From: Oscillospiraceae bacterium
Lineage (GTDB): Bacteria > Bacillota > Clostridia > Oscillospirales > CAG-272
Direction of reading: 5' to 3'
NCBI GenBank assembly: GCA_015064725.1
Contig: SVRQ01000001.1
Coordinates: forward strand, 62,001 to 126,000
Length of the DNA: 64,000 bases
The notes below the pieces were generated by a model that was given only the letters and a program-made list of their open reading frames with translations, did no database searches and was not told the origin of the DNA. Shown one piece after another: positions 37,064-47,165 of the stretch (position 1 is the stretch's first letter; each line of letters starts with the position of its first letter). Both the position numbers and the translations under genes were made by a program.

Positions 37064-39505
37064 ATGGAGGCCTATGTAAAAACGGTGGGCGTGCGTCTTC
37101 TTGACGTACCGTACCACCTTGACATAGAGTACACGTATTACCTTCCCGAGGGCACGCCCGAGGTCTGCCGAGGAGATTTCCTCGTTGTTCCTTTCGGCGC
37201 GGGCAACAAAAAGTTCTGTGCCGTGGCGCTTACGCTCGGAACAACGAACGATATCGAAAATTTAAAGCCCGTTTTCAGGGTCTATGGGAAGGAAAGCCAC
37301 CTTACCGAAAAAATGTTGCGCCTTGCCGACTTTCTCTGCGGGCGCACATTCTGTTCTTTCGGGGATGCCACGCGCCGCCTTATACCGCAGGATCTTATAC
37401 CGCAGACGAGCGAATATTTTGCCGTTTGCGAAAATTACGAGAACACGGCTTACGCCAAACGCCACGCCGCGGTTATCGCTTATATAGAAGAGCACGGTGC
37501 GGTACTGCGCGAAAAGCTTATTTCTGACACGGGTATCTCGCAGGCGACGCTTACAAGGCTTTGCCGCGAGGGTGTGCTTATGAAAACGACTCGCTCCGCC
37601 GTTTCCGACGGAGCAAGCATCACGCTGGTTATGCCCGTCGAGGGCGCGGACACCTCCGTTTTGGAGAAACCGCGCACCCCCATCTCCCACATAGATCTTT
37701 ATGCATACGTCGCGGAATGCGGCGTTATAGAGAAAAAAACACTTCTTGCAGAGGGCTTCAAGCCCTCGCAAATATCCGCGCTTGAGAAAAAGCGCCTCAT
37801 CCGCCTTGAAAAGCAGGAGGTGCTGCGCGATCCATACAGAAATATTGAGGCGGACGACGTAAAAATAGAGCTTTCCGCACAGCAGGAGGCGGCAAAAGAA
37901 AAGCTTCTCTCCCTCTGTGACGGAACACCGCACGCAGCTCTTCTTCACGGAGTCACGGGCTCCGGCAAAACGAGCGTTATGATCTGCGTTTGCGAGGAGC
38001 TTGTGAAACGCGGCAAAAGTGCCATCGTCCTCGTTCCCGAAATTGCGCTGACTTGGCAATCCGTCTGCGTTTTTGCGGGGAAATTCAAGGACAGGCTTGC
38101 GGTTATCCACTCAGCGCTCTCCGAGGGAGAGAAAGCGGATACGTACAAAAGAATACTCCGCGGCGGTGTTGACGTTGTGCTCGGCACGCGCTCCGCGCTT
38201 TTCGCGCCGCTTGAAAACCTCGGCGCCGTCATCATCGACGAGGAGCAGGAGCATACCTATAAATCCGAAATGTCGCCGAAATATCACGCACGCGACGTTG
38301 CGCGCTTCCTGTGCAAGGAGCACGGCGCGCTTATGCTGCTTGCAAGTGCCACGCCGAGCGTGGAAACGTACTACAAAGCAAAAAGCGGCGTTTATTCGCT
38401 CGTTACGCTCTCCTCCCGCTACGGAAAGGCAAAGATACCGCCCGTTTTTATCTCCGATATGCGAAGCAATATGAGCATTTCGGGAGAGGAGAACATCGGC
38501 AACGAGCTTGCTTGTGAGATCGAGGCAAACCTTGAACACGGCTTTCAATCCATCCTATTCCTTAACAGGAGAGGGTATAACAGCTATTATTCGTGCCGTT
38601 CCTGCGGCAAAGCCGTGCTCTGCCCCAACTGCTCCGTAACGCTCACCTACCATTTATATAAAAAAAGCGAAAAAAGCTACCTGCAATGCCACTACTGCGG
38701 ACACAGGCAGACCGCCCCGCTTCTCTGCCCCTCCTGCGGCAGCGAACATATTTCCGGCGGCGGATTTGGCACGCAGAAGATAGAGGAAGAACTTGCAATG
38801 CGCTTCCCCGAGGCAAGGGTGCTTCGCCTCGATGCAGACTCCACAAAAACGAAATTTGCGCAGGACAGGATACTTTCCGATTTCCGCGAGGGAAAAGCAG
38901 ATATACTCATCGGCACACAGATGGTTACAAAGGGGCATAACTTTCCGCGCGTCACGCTCGTCGGCGTTGTGAACGCGGACGGCTCGCTCTTTATGAACGA
39001 TTTCCGTTCGGGAGAGAGGACCTTCTCCGTTATCACGCAGGTCGTCGGCAGAGCCGGCAGAGGGGACTTTCCCGGAAGAGCCCTTATCCAGACGTTCAAC
39101 CCGGATAACGAAACGCTCGCCCTTTCCGCCGCGCAAAACTACGAAAAGTTTTACGAAAGCGAAATTTCAATACGCAAAAATTTCGTTTTCCCTCCGTTTT
39201 GCGATATTGCGCTGTTTCTTTTCTCCTGTACGGAGGAGACCGCGCTTTCGGATTTCGCCGCGGATTTCGCCGCGGAGCTGAGAAAGCTGCAAAAAACGGA
39301 ATTTTCCGATATACCCCTGATAGTTTTCGGTCCGTTTGATGCGCCTATTTATAAAATAGGCGGCAAATTCCGCAAACAGGTTATTGTAAAGCACAAAAAT
39401 ACCGTTCGCACCAGAGAGCTCTTTGCGCGCCTGCTGCGTCAGTACGGAAAGATCGCAAAAGGGAAAGTGACGATTTCGGTGGATATAAATCCGGGGAATA
39501 TGTGA
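37064..39505 (+). CDS. priA: Primosomal protein N' helicase
   Basis: LLHGVTGSGKTSVMI, VIIDEEQEHTYKSEMSPKYHARDVA, zinc motifs CRSCGKAVLCPNCS / CHYCG..CPSCGSEHI. Confidence 0.96.
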   Translation: MEAYVKTVGVRLLDVPYHLDIEYTYYLPEGTPEVCRGDFLVVPFGAGNKKFCAVALTLGTTNDIENLKPVFRVYGKESHLTEKMLRLADFLCGRTFCSFGDATRRLIPQDLIPQTSEYFAVCENYENTAYAKRHAAVIAYIEEHGAVLREKLISDTGISQATLTRLCREGVLMKTTRSAVSDGASITLVMPVEGADTSVLEKPRTPISHIDLYAYVAECGVIEKKTLLAEGFKPSQISALEKKRLIRLEKQEVLRDPYRNIEADDVKIELSAQQEAAKEKLLSLCDGTPHAALLHGVTGSGKTSVMICVCEELVKRGKSAIVLVPEIALTWQSVCVFAGKFKDRLAVIHSALSEGEKADTYKRILRGGVDVVLGTRSALFAPLENLGAVIIDEEQEHTYKSEMSPKYHARDVARFLCKEHGALMLLASATPSVETYYKAKSGVYSLVTLSSRYGKAKIPPVFISDMRSNMSISGEENIGNELACEIEANLEHGFQSILFLNRRGYNSYYSCRSCGKAVLCPNCSVTLTYHLYKKSEKSYLQCHYCGHRQTAPLLCPSCGSEHISGGGFGTQKIEEELAMRFPEARVLRLDADSTKTKFAQDRILSDFREGKADILIGTQMVTKGHNFPRVTLVGVVNADGSLFMNDFRSGERTFSVITQVVGRAGRGDFPGRALIQTFNPDNETLALSAAQNYEKFYESEISIRKNFVFPPFCDIALFLFSCTEETALSDFAADFAAELRKLQKTEFSDIPLIVFGPFDAPIYKIGGKFRKQVIVKHKNTVRTRELFARLLRQYGKIAKGKVTISVDINPGNM

Positions 39506-39543
39506 TTTTTTATAAAAAATCAATTTTCACACAACAAAAAGGT

Positions 39544-39566
39544 GTAAAAACGCTTTGCGTTTTTAC
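39544..39566. repeat. Small palindromic repeat
   Basis: gtaaaaacgctttgcgtttttac. Confidence 0.8.
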
Positions 39567-39580
39567 AAAAATATTATATA

Positions 39581-40015
39581 CCGCTTTTTCTTGTTTAAAG
39601 AAAAAGCTCGCAAAAAGATAAAAAACCTTACAGGTTTATCGTTATCGAAAATTTGAATGGTTCGTTATCCGCTACCACGCAATTTTCACTCACCAAGGCT
39701 CGCAAAAATCACGTGGAATCCCGCGGAGGTCATTTGCTATGCGGCTTTTTACTAAAAGCGCGTGATAGCAAATCAAAAATCTTGATTAAAAATATCACGC
39801 GCTTCCATTTAAAGTCTGACTTTGCTTCCCTACGTTCGAGTTGAGCGCAAATACATCGACTATTGAAATAAATTTTTGCACAAACTGCACGTCGATGTGT
39901 GCAGCGCGATCGTCTGAGAACGCTATATAGAGCCAAAGTCAGCACAAGCGAGTAAAGGGAAGGACTTTTTGCTTCTTTTTGTCACTTTTTCTTTCAAAAA
40001 GAAAAAGTGAGTTAA
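39581..40015. repeat. MITE-like noncoding element, copy B (hybrid ends)
   Basis: Left end ctttttcttgtttaaagaaaaagctcgcaaaaagataaaaaacc matches copy C; right end matches copy A inverted. Confidence 0.75.
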
Positions 40016-40137
40016 ATAAATCTGTTAAAACACACAGCGTTTTAACACCTTTTTCTTCAAAAAATGAACATTACAAACCTCTTTTGAGGAAAGCTTTTGC
40101 GTCGCTTTTCTCGAAAAGCGACAAAAGGAGAATTTTT

Positions 40138-40626
40138 ATGGCAAAACTCAGAATCTTAAAAGATACCGATCCCACCTTGCGCAAAAAGAGCCGCGCGGTG
40201 GACACGATCACAAAAAGAACTCTCACGCTTCTTGACGATATGGTAGAAACGATGAGAAAAGCAAACGGCGTTGGTCTTGCAGGTCCGCAGGTAGGCGTGC
40301 TGCGCAAGATAGTTGTTATCGAGGTGGTAGAGGGCGAAGTGTTGGAGCTCATCAACCCCGAGATCATCGAAAGAAGCGGAAGCCAGACGGGATACGAAGG
40401 CTGCCTCTCCCTCCCCGGCAGAACAGGCATCGTTACACGCCCGGATTACGTTAAGGTAAAGGCTCTCGACAGAAACGGAGAGGAAAAGATCTACGAAGGC
40501 ACAGGTCTTCTTGCCCGTTGCTTCTGCCATGAGCTCGATCACCTCGACGGCACTCTTTACCCCGACGTGGCAGACAGAATGCTTTCCGATGAAGAATACG
40601 AAGAATATATGGAGAGCGATGACTGA
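40138..40626 (+). CDS. def: Peptide deformylase
   Basis: GLAGPQVG, EGCLSLPG, CHELDHLDGTL (HExxH variant HELDH); start at 40138. Confidence 0.96.
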   Translation: MAKLRILKDTDPTLRKKSRAVDTITKRTLTLLDDMVETMRKANGVGLAGPQVGVLRKIVVIEVVEGEVLELINPEIIERSGSQTGYEGCLSLPGRTGIVTRPDYVKVKALDRNGEEKIYEGTGLLARCFCHELDHLDGTLYPDVADRMLSDEEYEEYMESDD

Positions 40627-41570
40627 TGAAGATACTTTTTATGGGAACGCCAGACTTCGCCGTAACGGCGCTTCGCGCGCTCCACGCTAAATACGGCGCA
40701 GATATCGTCGGCGTCGTTACAAGAATAGATATGCCCAAAAACCGCGGCCACGCGCTCACTCCCCCTCCCGTAAAGGTGGCGGCACAGGAGCTTGGTCTTC
40801 CCGTTTACCAGCCGCAGAACCTCAAAGCCGAAAATTTCAAGGAAACTCTCGAATCCCTTGACCCCGATATAATCGTGGTTGCGGCATACGGCAAAATTTT
40901 GCCCGAATACGTTCTGACATACCCCAAGCACGAATGTCTTTGCATCCACGCATCTTACCTTCCCGAATACCGAGGCGCGGCCCCCATAGCAAGAGCTATA
41001 ATGGACGGCAAAAAAGAGCTTGGCATCACTATTATGTATATGGACAAGGGTATCGACACGGGCGATATGCTCGTGCGCGAAAAGCTTGCGTTTGAAAACG
41101 AAAACAAGGGCGAGATAGAAAACACTCTCTCCGAGCTTGGCGCAAGAATGATAATCGAAACGCTTGAAAAGATAGAAAACGGCGAATCCCTCCCCCGTGA
41201 GAAGCAGGACGATACACTCTCCTGCTATGCCGAAAAGATAGAAAAAGAAGATTGCAAAATAGATTTCGCGGCAAGCGCGGAAGCTATCCGCAACAAGATC
41301 CGCGCCCTTGCCCCTGCTCCCTACGCTTTTTCCCGTATCAACGGCAAAAGCGTTAAGATAACGCTTGCAAGCCTTACGGGCGAGCAGACGGATAAAGAGC
41401 CGGGCACGGTCGTTGACGTTTCGGCAAAAGGCACGGGCAAGCTCCTTGTTGCAACGGGAAACGGCGTGATCTCCATTGACCGCCTTATCCCCGAGGGTAA
41501 AAAGGAAATGTCCGCAGGCGATCTTGTCCGCGGAAGAGGTGCCGCCATCGGCGATAAATTTGAGTTTTAA
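40626..41570 (+). CDS. fmt: Methionyl-tRNA formyltransferase
   Basis: MKILFMGTPDFAVTALRAL, HASYLPEYRGAAPIARAI. Confidence 0.97.
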   Translation: MKILFMGTPDFAVTALRALHAKYGADIVGVVTRIDMPKNRGHALTPPPVKVAAQELGLPVYQPQNLKAENFKETLESLDPDIIVVAAYGKILPEYVLTYPKHECLCIHASYLPEYRGAAPIARAIMDGKKELGITIMYMDKGIDTGDMLVREKLAFENENKGEIENTLSELGARMIIETLEKIENGESLPREKQDDTLSCYAEKIEKEDCKIDFAASAEAIRNKIRALAPAPYAFSRINGKSVKITLASLTGEQTDKEPGTVVDVSAKGTGKLLVATGNGVISIDRLIPEGKKEMSAGDLVRGRGAAIGDKFEF

Positions 41571-41663
41571 ACCTCTCCCGTCACGGCAAAAAGCCGCGGC
41601 ACCCTCCCCAAAAAAGGGAATGCAAATATACGCTAACAACCTAATTAAATTAAGAGGAATATT

Positions 41664-42971
41664 ATGAACGCACGCGAAGCGGCTTACAACGCACTGCTAC
41701 GGCACGAAAACAACTCATCCTACTCTAACATAGAGCTTGACGCAACGATAAAAAAATACGGTCTTGAGGGAGTGGAACGCTCATTTTGCACGGCTCTCTT
41801 TTACGGCGTTATCGAGCGAGCCATCACTCTTGACTATTACATTTCGCTGCTTTCCGACCGCAAGGATATAGACACCAACGTGCGCGTTATCCTGCGTATG
41901 GGGCTATACCAGATAATTTATATGGATAAGGTTCCCGATTCCGCCGCAGTAAACGAAAGCGTGAGCCTTGCCCGCAGATTTTGGGCAAGAAAAAACAGCG
42001 AAGGCTTTATAAACGCCATTTTGCGCTCATATCTGCGCGAAAAGGACAAGCTTTCGCTCCCCGACAAGAAAAAAGACCCTATAAAGCACATCAGCGTTAA
42101 ATATTCTATGCCGGAATGGCTCTGTGCTATGTTCTGCGAAAATTACGGTGCGGACACGGCGGAAAAGATATTTGACGAATTTAATAAAGTTCCTGCACTC
42201 ACCCTGCGGGTAAACACTCTCAAAACAACGCGCGAAAGCCTTATGGAAAGACTCTCTGCGGCAGGTATAAAGGCAACGCCCACAAAAAATGCACCGAACG
42301 GGCTTTTGCTCGCCGGCGGTACGCCGTACTCCGCGCTTGAAGCGTTCGAGGGCGAATTTTTCGTACAGAACGAGGCTTCTCAGATATGCGTGGAGGTGCT
42401 CGGAGCAAAAGAGGGCGAAACGATACTCGATGCCTGCGCTTGCCCCGGCGGAAAAAGCTTCGGCATTTCAATAAATATGAAAAATGAGGGTGCGGTCCAC
42501 TCCTGCGACCTGCACAAAAATAAGCTCTCCCTTATCGAGCGCGGTGCGAACAGCCTCGGCATCTCCATTATAGAAACGATGGAGCGCAACGCCGCGAAGG
42601 AGGACGTGCGCGGCGTGAAATATGACCGCATACTTTGCGACGTTCCCTGTTCCGGTCTTGGCGTTATCGCGCAAAAGCCCGATATAAAGCGCAAGAACCC
42701 CTCCGATATAGAAAGACTACCCACAGTTCAGGCGGCGATCCTTTGCGAGAGCGCAAAGCACCTTAAAAGCGGCGGCGTGCTCGTTTATTCCACCTGCACG
42801 CTCAATCCTCGTGAAAACGCAGACGTTGTGGATGCTTTTCTTGCAGAGAACAAGGATTTCTCCCTCGTTCCGTTTGAGGTGGGCGGGGTAAGATCAGACG
42901 GAAAAGCAGAGCTTTTCCCACATATACACAAGACTAACGGGTTCTTTATCGCAAAGATGAAGAAGGCTTAA
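41664..42971 (+). CDS. rsmB: 16S rRNA (cytosine-967-C5) methyltransferase
   Basis: DACACPGGKSF, CDVPCSGLGVIAQKPDIK, YSTCTLNPREN; NusB-like N-term. Confidence 0.95.
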   Translation: MNAREAAYNALLRHENNSSYSNIELDATIKKYGLEGVERSFCTALFYGVIERAITLDYYISLLSDRKDIDTNVRVILRMGLYQIIYMDKVPDSAAVNESVSLARRFWARKNSEGFINAILRSYLREKDKLSLPDKKKDPIKHISVKYSMPEWLCAMFCENYGADTAEKIFDEFNKVPALTLRVNTLKTTRESLMERLSAAGIKATPTKNAPNGLLLAGGTPYSALEAFEGEFFVQNEASQICVEVLGAKEGETILDACACPGGKSFGISINMKNEGAVHSCDLHKNKLSLIERGANSLGISIIETMERNAAKEDVRGVKYDRILCDVPCSGLGVIAQKPDIKRKNPSDIERLPTVQAAILCESAKHLKSGGVLVYSTCTLNPRENADVVDAFLAENKDFSLVPFEVGGVRSDGKAELFPHIHKTNGFFIAKMKKA

Positions 42972-42992
42972 AAGCCTTCCGCAAAATAAGGA

Positions 42993-43015
42993 GATAAAAC
43001 GCTATGCGTTTTATC
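42993..43015. repeat. Small palindromic repeat
   Basis: gataaaacgctatgcgttttatc. Confidence 0.75.
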
Positions 43016-43096
43016 GAATTATTTATTATACTAACTTTTTCTTGTTTAAAGAAAGAGGAGTAAAAACGATAAATCGTTTTTATAAAAAATTATTTA

Positions 43097-43495
43097 ACTA
43101 ACTTTTTCTTGTTTAAAGAAAAAGTTACAAAAAGATAAAAAACCCTGCAGGTTTATCGGCTATCGAAAATGAGATCGGTTCGTTATCCGCTACCGCACGT
43201 TTTTCACTCGCAAGCTCGCAAAAAACGCACGGAATCCCGCGGAGTTCACTCAAGTTCAGCTTTTTACTGAAAGCGCGTGCATATTAAAATTATAATTTTG
43301 ATGAAAATAGCCCGCGTTTTAAACTTAAACTTTGAAATCGGCACTCTTCAGCGTGGTTCCGAGTAGTTTTTGCGAGCTTGCGAGTGAAAACTACTCGGGG
43401 AGTCGAAATTGAATTGCTCTTGCTTTCGATAACGATAAACCGGAACGGTTTTTTATCTTTTTGCGAGCTTTTTCTTTAAACAAGAAAAAGCGGTA
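43097..43495. repeat. MITE-like noncoding element, copy C (matching inverted ends)
   Basis: Left actttttcttgtttaaagaaaaagttacaaaaagataaaaaaccctgcaggtttatcg; right cgataaaccggaacggttttttatctttttgcgagctttttctttaaacaagaaaaagcgg. Confidence 0.8.
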
Positions 43496-43507
43496 TAAAA
43501 TAAATTC

Positions 43508-43530
43508 GTTAAAACGCAAAGCGTTTTAAC
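43508..43530. repeat. Small palindromic repeat
   Basis: gttaaaacgcaaagcgttttaac. Confidence 0.85.
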
Positions 43531-43569
43531 TCCTATAAAAATCCACACTCTATCAATATAAACGTAATT

Positions 43570-44610
43570 ATGGAAAACAAAACAGATATTTTAAGCCTTT
43601 CCCACAAGGAAATGCAGGACTTCATAGTTTCGCTCGGCGAGCCGCGCTACCGTGCGGACCAAATATACACTTTCCTTATGCGCGGAGCTTCCTCCTTTGA
43701 GGAAATGAACAACATTCCCAAAAAGCTTATAGAAAAGCTGAACGAACACGCCTTTATTGCCACGGCAAAGCAGATAGAAAAGCTTACCTCCAAGGACGGC
43801 ACGGCAAAATACCTCTACGAAATGTATGACGGAGAAAAGATAGAAAGCGTTATTATGCGCTACCATTACGGAAACACCATCTGCATCTCCTCGGAGGCAG
43901 GCTGTGCTATGGGCTGCGCATTCTGCGCTTCCACGCTGAACGGAATTTCAAGAAAGCTTCTGCCCTCCGAGCTTCTTTCCCAGGTCATACAAACGCAGAA
44001 GGACATCGGAGAGCGTATTGACGGCATAGTTCTTATGGGTATCGGAGAGCCGCTTGACAATTACGACAACGTAATAAAATTTTTGCACCTTGTAAACGAA
44101 GAAAAGGGGCTCAACATCGGGCTTCGCCATATCTCGCTTTCCACCTGCGGAATCGTTCCGCGCATTTACGATCTTGCAAAAGAGGAGCTTCCCATAACCC
44201 TTTCCATTTCCCTGCACGCGGCAAACGACGAAACGCGCTCTGCGCTTATGCCCGTCAACAAAAGATGGAACGTGGAAGCGCTCCTCACAGCCTGTGCGGA
44301 CTATTTTGCCGCAACGGGCAGAAGAATATCTTTTGAATATACGCTTATAAACGGCAAAAACGATAACGAGGACACCGCGCGAGAGCTTGCGTCGGTCCTT
44401 CGCAAATACTGCAAAAATATGCCGCTTCACGTAAACCTCATTCCCGTAAACGCCGTTAAAGAAAGCGGCTTTGCGCCAAGCAGCAAGGACGGCATTAAAA
44501 AATTCGTTGCGGTGCTTGAAAAAAATCATATCGTTGCAACCGTGCGCCGACATCTGGGCTCGGACATAAACGCCTCCTGCGGACAGCTCAGGGCGAAAAA
44601 AGCAGAGTGA
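43570..44610 (+). CDS. rlmN: 23S rRNA/tRNA (adenine-C2) methyltransferase (radical SAM)
   Basis: SSEAGCAMGCAFCAST (CxxxCxxC), HVNLIPVN, VRRHLGSDINASCGQL. Confidence 0.96.
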   Translation: MENKTDILSLSHKEMQDFIVSLGEPRYRADQIYTFLMRGASSFEEMNNIPKKLIEKLNEHAFIATAKQIEKLTSKDGTAKYLYEMYDGEKIESVIMRYHYGNTICISSEAGCAMGCAFCASTLNGISRKLLPSELLSQVIQTQKDIGERIDGIVLMGIGEPLDNYDNVIKFLHLVNEEKGLNIGLRHISLSTCGIVPRIYDLAKEELPITLSISLHAANDETRSALMPVNKRWNVEALLTACADYFAATGRRISFEYTLINGKNDNEDTARELASVLRKYCKNMPLHVNLIPVNAVKESGFAPSSKDGIKKFVAVLEKNHIVATVRRHLGSDINASCGQLRAKKAE

Positions 44611-44730
44611 GCCCGCCCTCTGCGGCTATGAAACGGGAGAACGCCGTTCTCACCCTGCGAATACACTATAATTCCTATGGCATAAAAACCACTCCCACGC
44701 ACACATAAACTTCACGAAAGGACAAAACGT

Positions 44731-45513
44731 ATGTTGCTTCATTACGGAAAAAGCGACGTTGGTATGCGGCGCAAAATAAACCAGGACTCCTTCAAAGCAC
44801 TTCCCGTATGGGACGGGGATGCGCTTCTTCTCATCGTCTGCGACGGTATGGGCGGTCACAAGGCGGGAGAGATAGCCTCTCAAACGGCGGTAGAAAAATT
44901 CTGCGCCGTGGTTTCTTCGCGCCCCTGCAAAGCGGATGACCCCGTTCTTCGCGCCGACAATATAAAAAACACGCTTATTGCCGCCGTTAAGGAGGCAAAC
45001 GAGACCGTATATCGCCTTTCTATCTCCTCGGAGGAATACCACGGTATGGGCACAACGCTCGTTGCCGCGATAGTTTCCCGCGGTATGCTCTATGCAGTTA
45101 ACATAGGGGACAGCCGCCTCTATATAGTAACGCGCCACGAGGCAAAGCAGATCACACGCGACCATTCTTTCGTGCAATTTCTTATTCAGACGGGTCAGAT
45201 CACGCCGGAAGAAGCGCGCACAAATCCGCGCAAAAACGTCATTACGCGAGCTGTGGGTGTTGCCTCCAAAACAGAGGTGGATTTCTTCAATATAAATCTT
45301 CGCAAATGGGGCAGCGGCTACATACTTCTTTGCACGGACGGACTCACCAACTACCTTGATGACGCTATGCTTTTCGAGCTTATCTTCAACAGCCGCGAAA
45401 AGGTGCGCCCCACCCCGGAGCAGGAGCTTTCCAGAAAAGCAGACTCGCTCGTTTCATTCGCAAACAGATCCGGCGGCAGCGACAACATCACCGTCCTGCT
45501 CGCTAAATTTTAA
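44731..45513 (+). CDS. PP2C-type Stp1/PrpC protein phosphatase
   Basis: NQDSFKALPVWDGDALLLIVCDGMGGHKAGEIAS, NIGDSRLY, GGSDNITVLL. Confidence 0.95.
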   Translation: MLLHYGKSDVGMRRKINQDSFKALPVWDGDALLLIVCDGMGGHKAGEIASQTAVEKFCAVVSSRPCKADDPVLRADNIKNTLIAAVKEANETVYRLSISSEEYHGMGTTLVAAIVSRGMLYAVNIGDSRLYIVTRHEAKQITRDHSFVQFLIQTGQITPEEARTNPRKNVITRAVGVASKTEVDFFNINLRKWGSGYILLCTDGLTNYLDDAMLFELIFNSREKVRPTPEQELSRKADSLVSFANRSGGSDNITVLLAKF

Positions 45514-45533
45514 GTAAACGAAAGGAAGGCACT

Positions 45534-47165
45534 ATGGACGATTCCAAAAAGTATATAGGCGCTGTCTTTGACGGCAGATACAAGATCGAACGTGTTGTCG
45601 GCATAGGCGGTATGGCTTTCGTTTACGAGGCAACAGACCTTACCCACAACAGAAAAGTTGCAATAAAGCTCCTGAAAGATAAATTTTCGGACGATACAAG
45701 AGCTGTTAAACGCTTTATAAACGAATCCAAATCCCTGGAGCTTTTAAACCACCCCAACATTGTAAAAATTTACGATATATCCGTAAATACCCCCCACAAA
45801 TATATCGTAATGGAATATATAAACGGTATAACTCTGCGTAAATATATGAACTACAAGCTTCCGCTGGAATGGCGAGAGGCTGTGGAGTTTACGGAGCAGA
45901 TACTCCTCGCCCTCGACCACGCGCACACAAAGGGCGTTATCCACCGCGATATAAAACCGCAGAACATTATGATAATGCAGGGCGGAAAAATAAGAGTTAC
46001 AGACTTCGGCATCGCAAAGATACCGAAATCCGAGTCCCTCACGCTCGTTGACAAAGCCATCGGCACGGTATATTACATATCCCCGGAGCAGGCGAGCAGC
46101 AGAAAGATCGATGCGCGAAGCGACATATACTCCCTCGGCGTTATGCTTTACGAAATGGTAACAGGTAAGCTCCCCTTTACGGCGGACACGCCAATAGCCG
46201 TTATCTTCAAGCACATCAACGACGGCGCTGTCGCCCCCTCCAAGCTCAACCCCGCGATCCCTCGCGGACTTGAGCAGATAATCGTTTGCGCTATGGAGAA
46301 AAATCCGCAGAACCGCTACCAGAGCGCAGCTCAGATGCTGCGCCACCTGCGCAGGCTCAAGCTCGATCCCAACACGGTGTTCCTCCAGCCCAAGCCCGCA
46401 CCCCGCACGCCCACAAGCGAGACCGTACTTAAACGCACGGCGCGCGCGCACAGAGATACCTCGGAATTTGATTTTGTTTTGAACGAGGGCGACCGCCAGC
46501 AGTCCCACGCGCAGCCGCGTCCGCAGCAGATGCAGAAGCCGCAGAGCACGCAGGCTTCCTCCTCACAGCAGACGCAGGCACAAAGAACGCAGCCGCAGGC
46601 TCAAAAGCCGCAACCTGCTTCCGTACCAAGGCAGAATCAACAGCAAAGAGTTCAAAGCACGTCTGCGTCCTCCGCACGTCCGCAGAATATGGGCGATCCT
46701 TACAAATATCAGAACCCCTCCCAGCGCGTTTCCAACAGAACTATTCCCCTTTCCCAAATGTACAAGCCAACGTCCAACCAGGCGTTGATGGAAGAAGAAT
46801 ACGCGCGGAGAAGACAAGCGCAGGAGGCACTGCGCCGTCAAAGCGCACAGCCGCAGAGAACGCAAAGCGGCGCGCAGGCAACGCGCACCCCCTCCCCTCA
46901 AACGAACCGTTCGGGCGCGCAAAATCCGCAAGCGGGACAAGCCGCACGTCCGCAAAGCAACAGAGCAAAGCAAGCGCAAAAGCAACAGAGCAGCTCTTCC
47001 GCGCTCCTTCTCATAATAATGATACTCCTCATCGCTCTTGTTTGTATGCTCCTGCTCTTTGTAACGCTTTCCAACACGGATACAGCACCCATACTCCCCG
47101 AATTTATGAAAACGGCAGATAAAGCGGACACAGCCCTGCTATATCTGAAACAGGTTATTTTATGA
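45534..47165 (+). CDS. Membrane Ser/Thr protein kinase (PknB/PrkC kinase domain, no PASTA repeats)
   Basis: VVGIGGMAFVYEA, VIHRDIKPQNIMI, TDFGIAK; Q/P/S-rich linker; C-terminal TM LLLIIMILLIALVCMLLLFVTL. Confidence 0.95.
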   Translation: MDDSKKYIGAVFDGRYKIERVVGIGGMAFVYEATDLTHNRKVAIKLLKDKFSDDTRAVKRFINESKSLELLNHPNIVKIYDISVNTPHKYIVMEYINGITLRKYMNYKLPLEWREAVEFTEQILLALDHAHTKGVIHRDIKPQNIMIMQGGKIRVTDFGIAKIPKSESLTLVDKAIGTVYYISPEQASSRKIDARSDIYSLGVMLYEMVTGKLPFTADTPIAVIFKHINDGAVAPSKLNPAIPRGLEQIIVCAMEKNPQNRYQSAAQMLRHLRRLKLDPNTVFLQPKPAPRTPTSETVLKRTARAHRDTSEFDFVLNEGDRQQSHAQPRPQQMQKPQSTQASSSQQTQAQRTQPQAQKPQPASVPRQNQQQRVQSTSASSARPQNMGDPYKYQNPSQRVSNRTIPLSQMYKPTSNQALMEEEYARRRQAQEALRRQSAQPQRTQSGAQATRTPSPQTNRSGAQNPQAGQAARPQSNRAKQAQKQQSSSSALLLIIMILLIALVCMLLLFVTLSNTDTAPILPEFMKTADKADTALLYLKQVIL

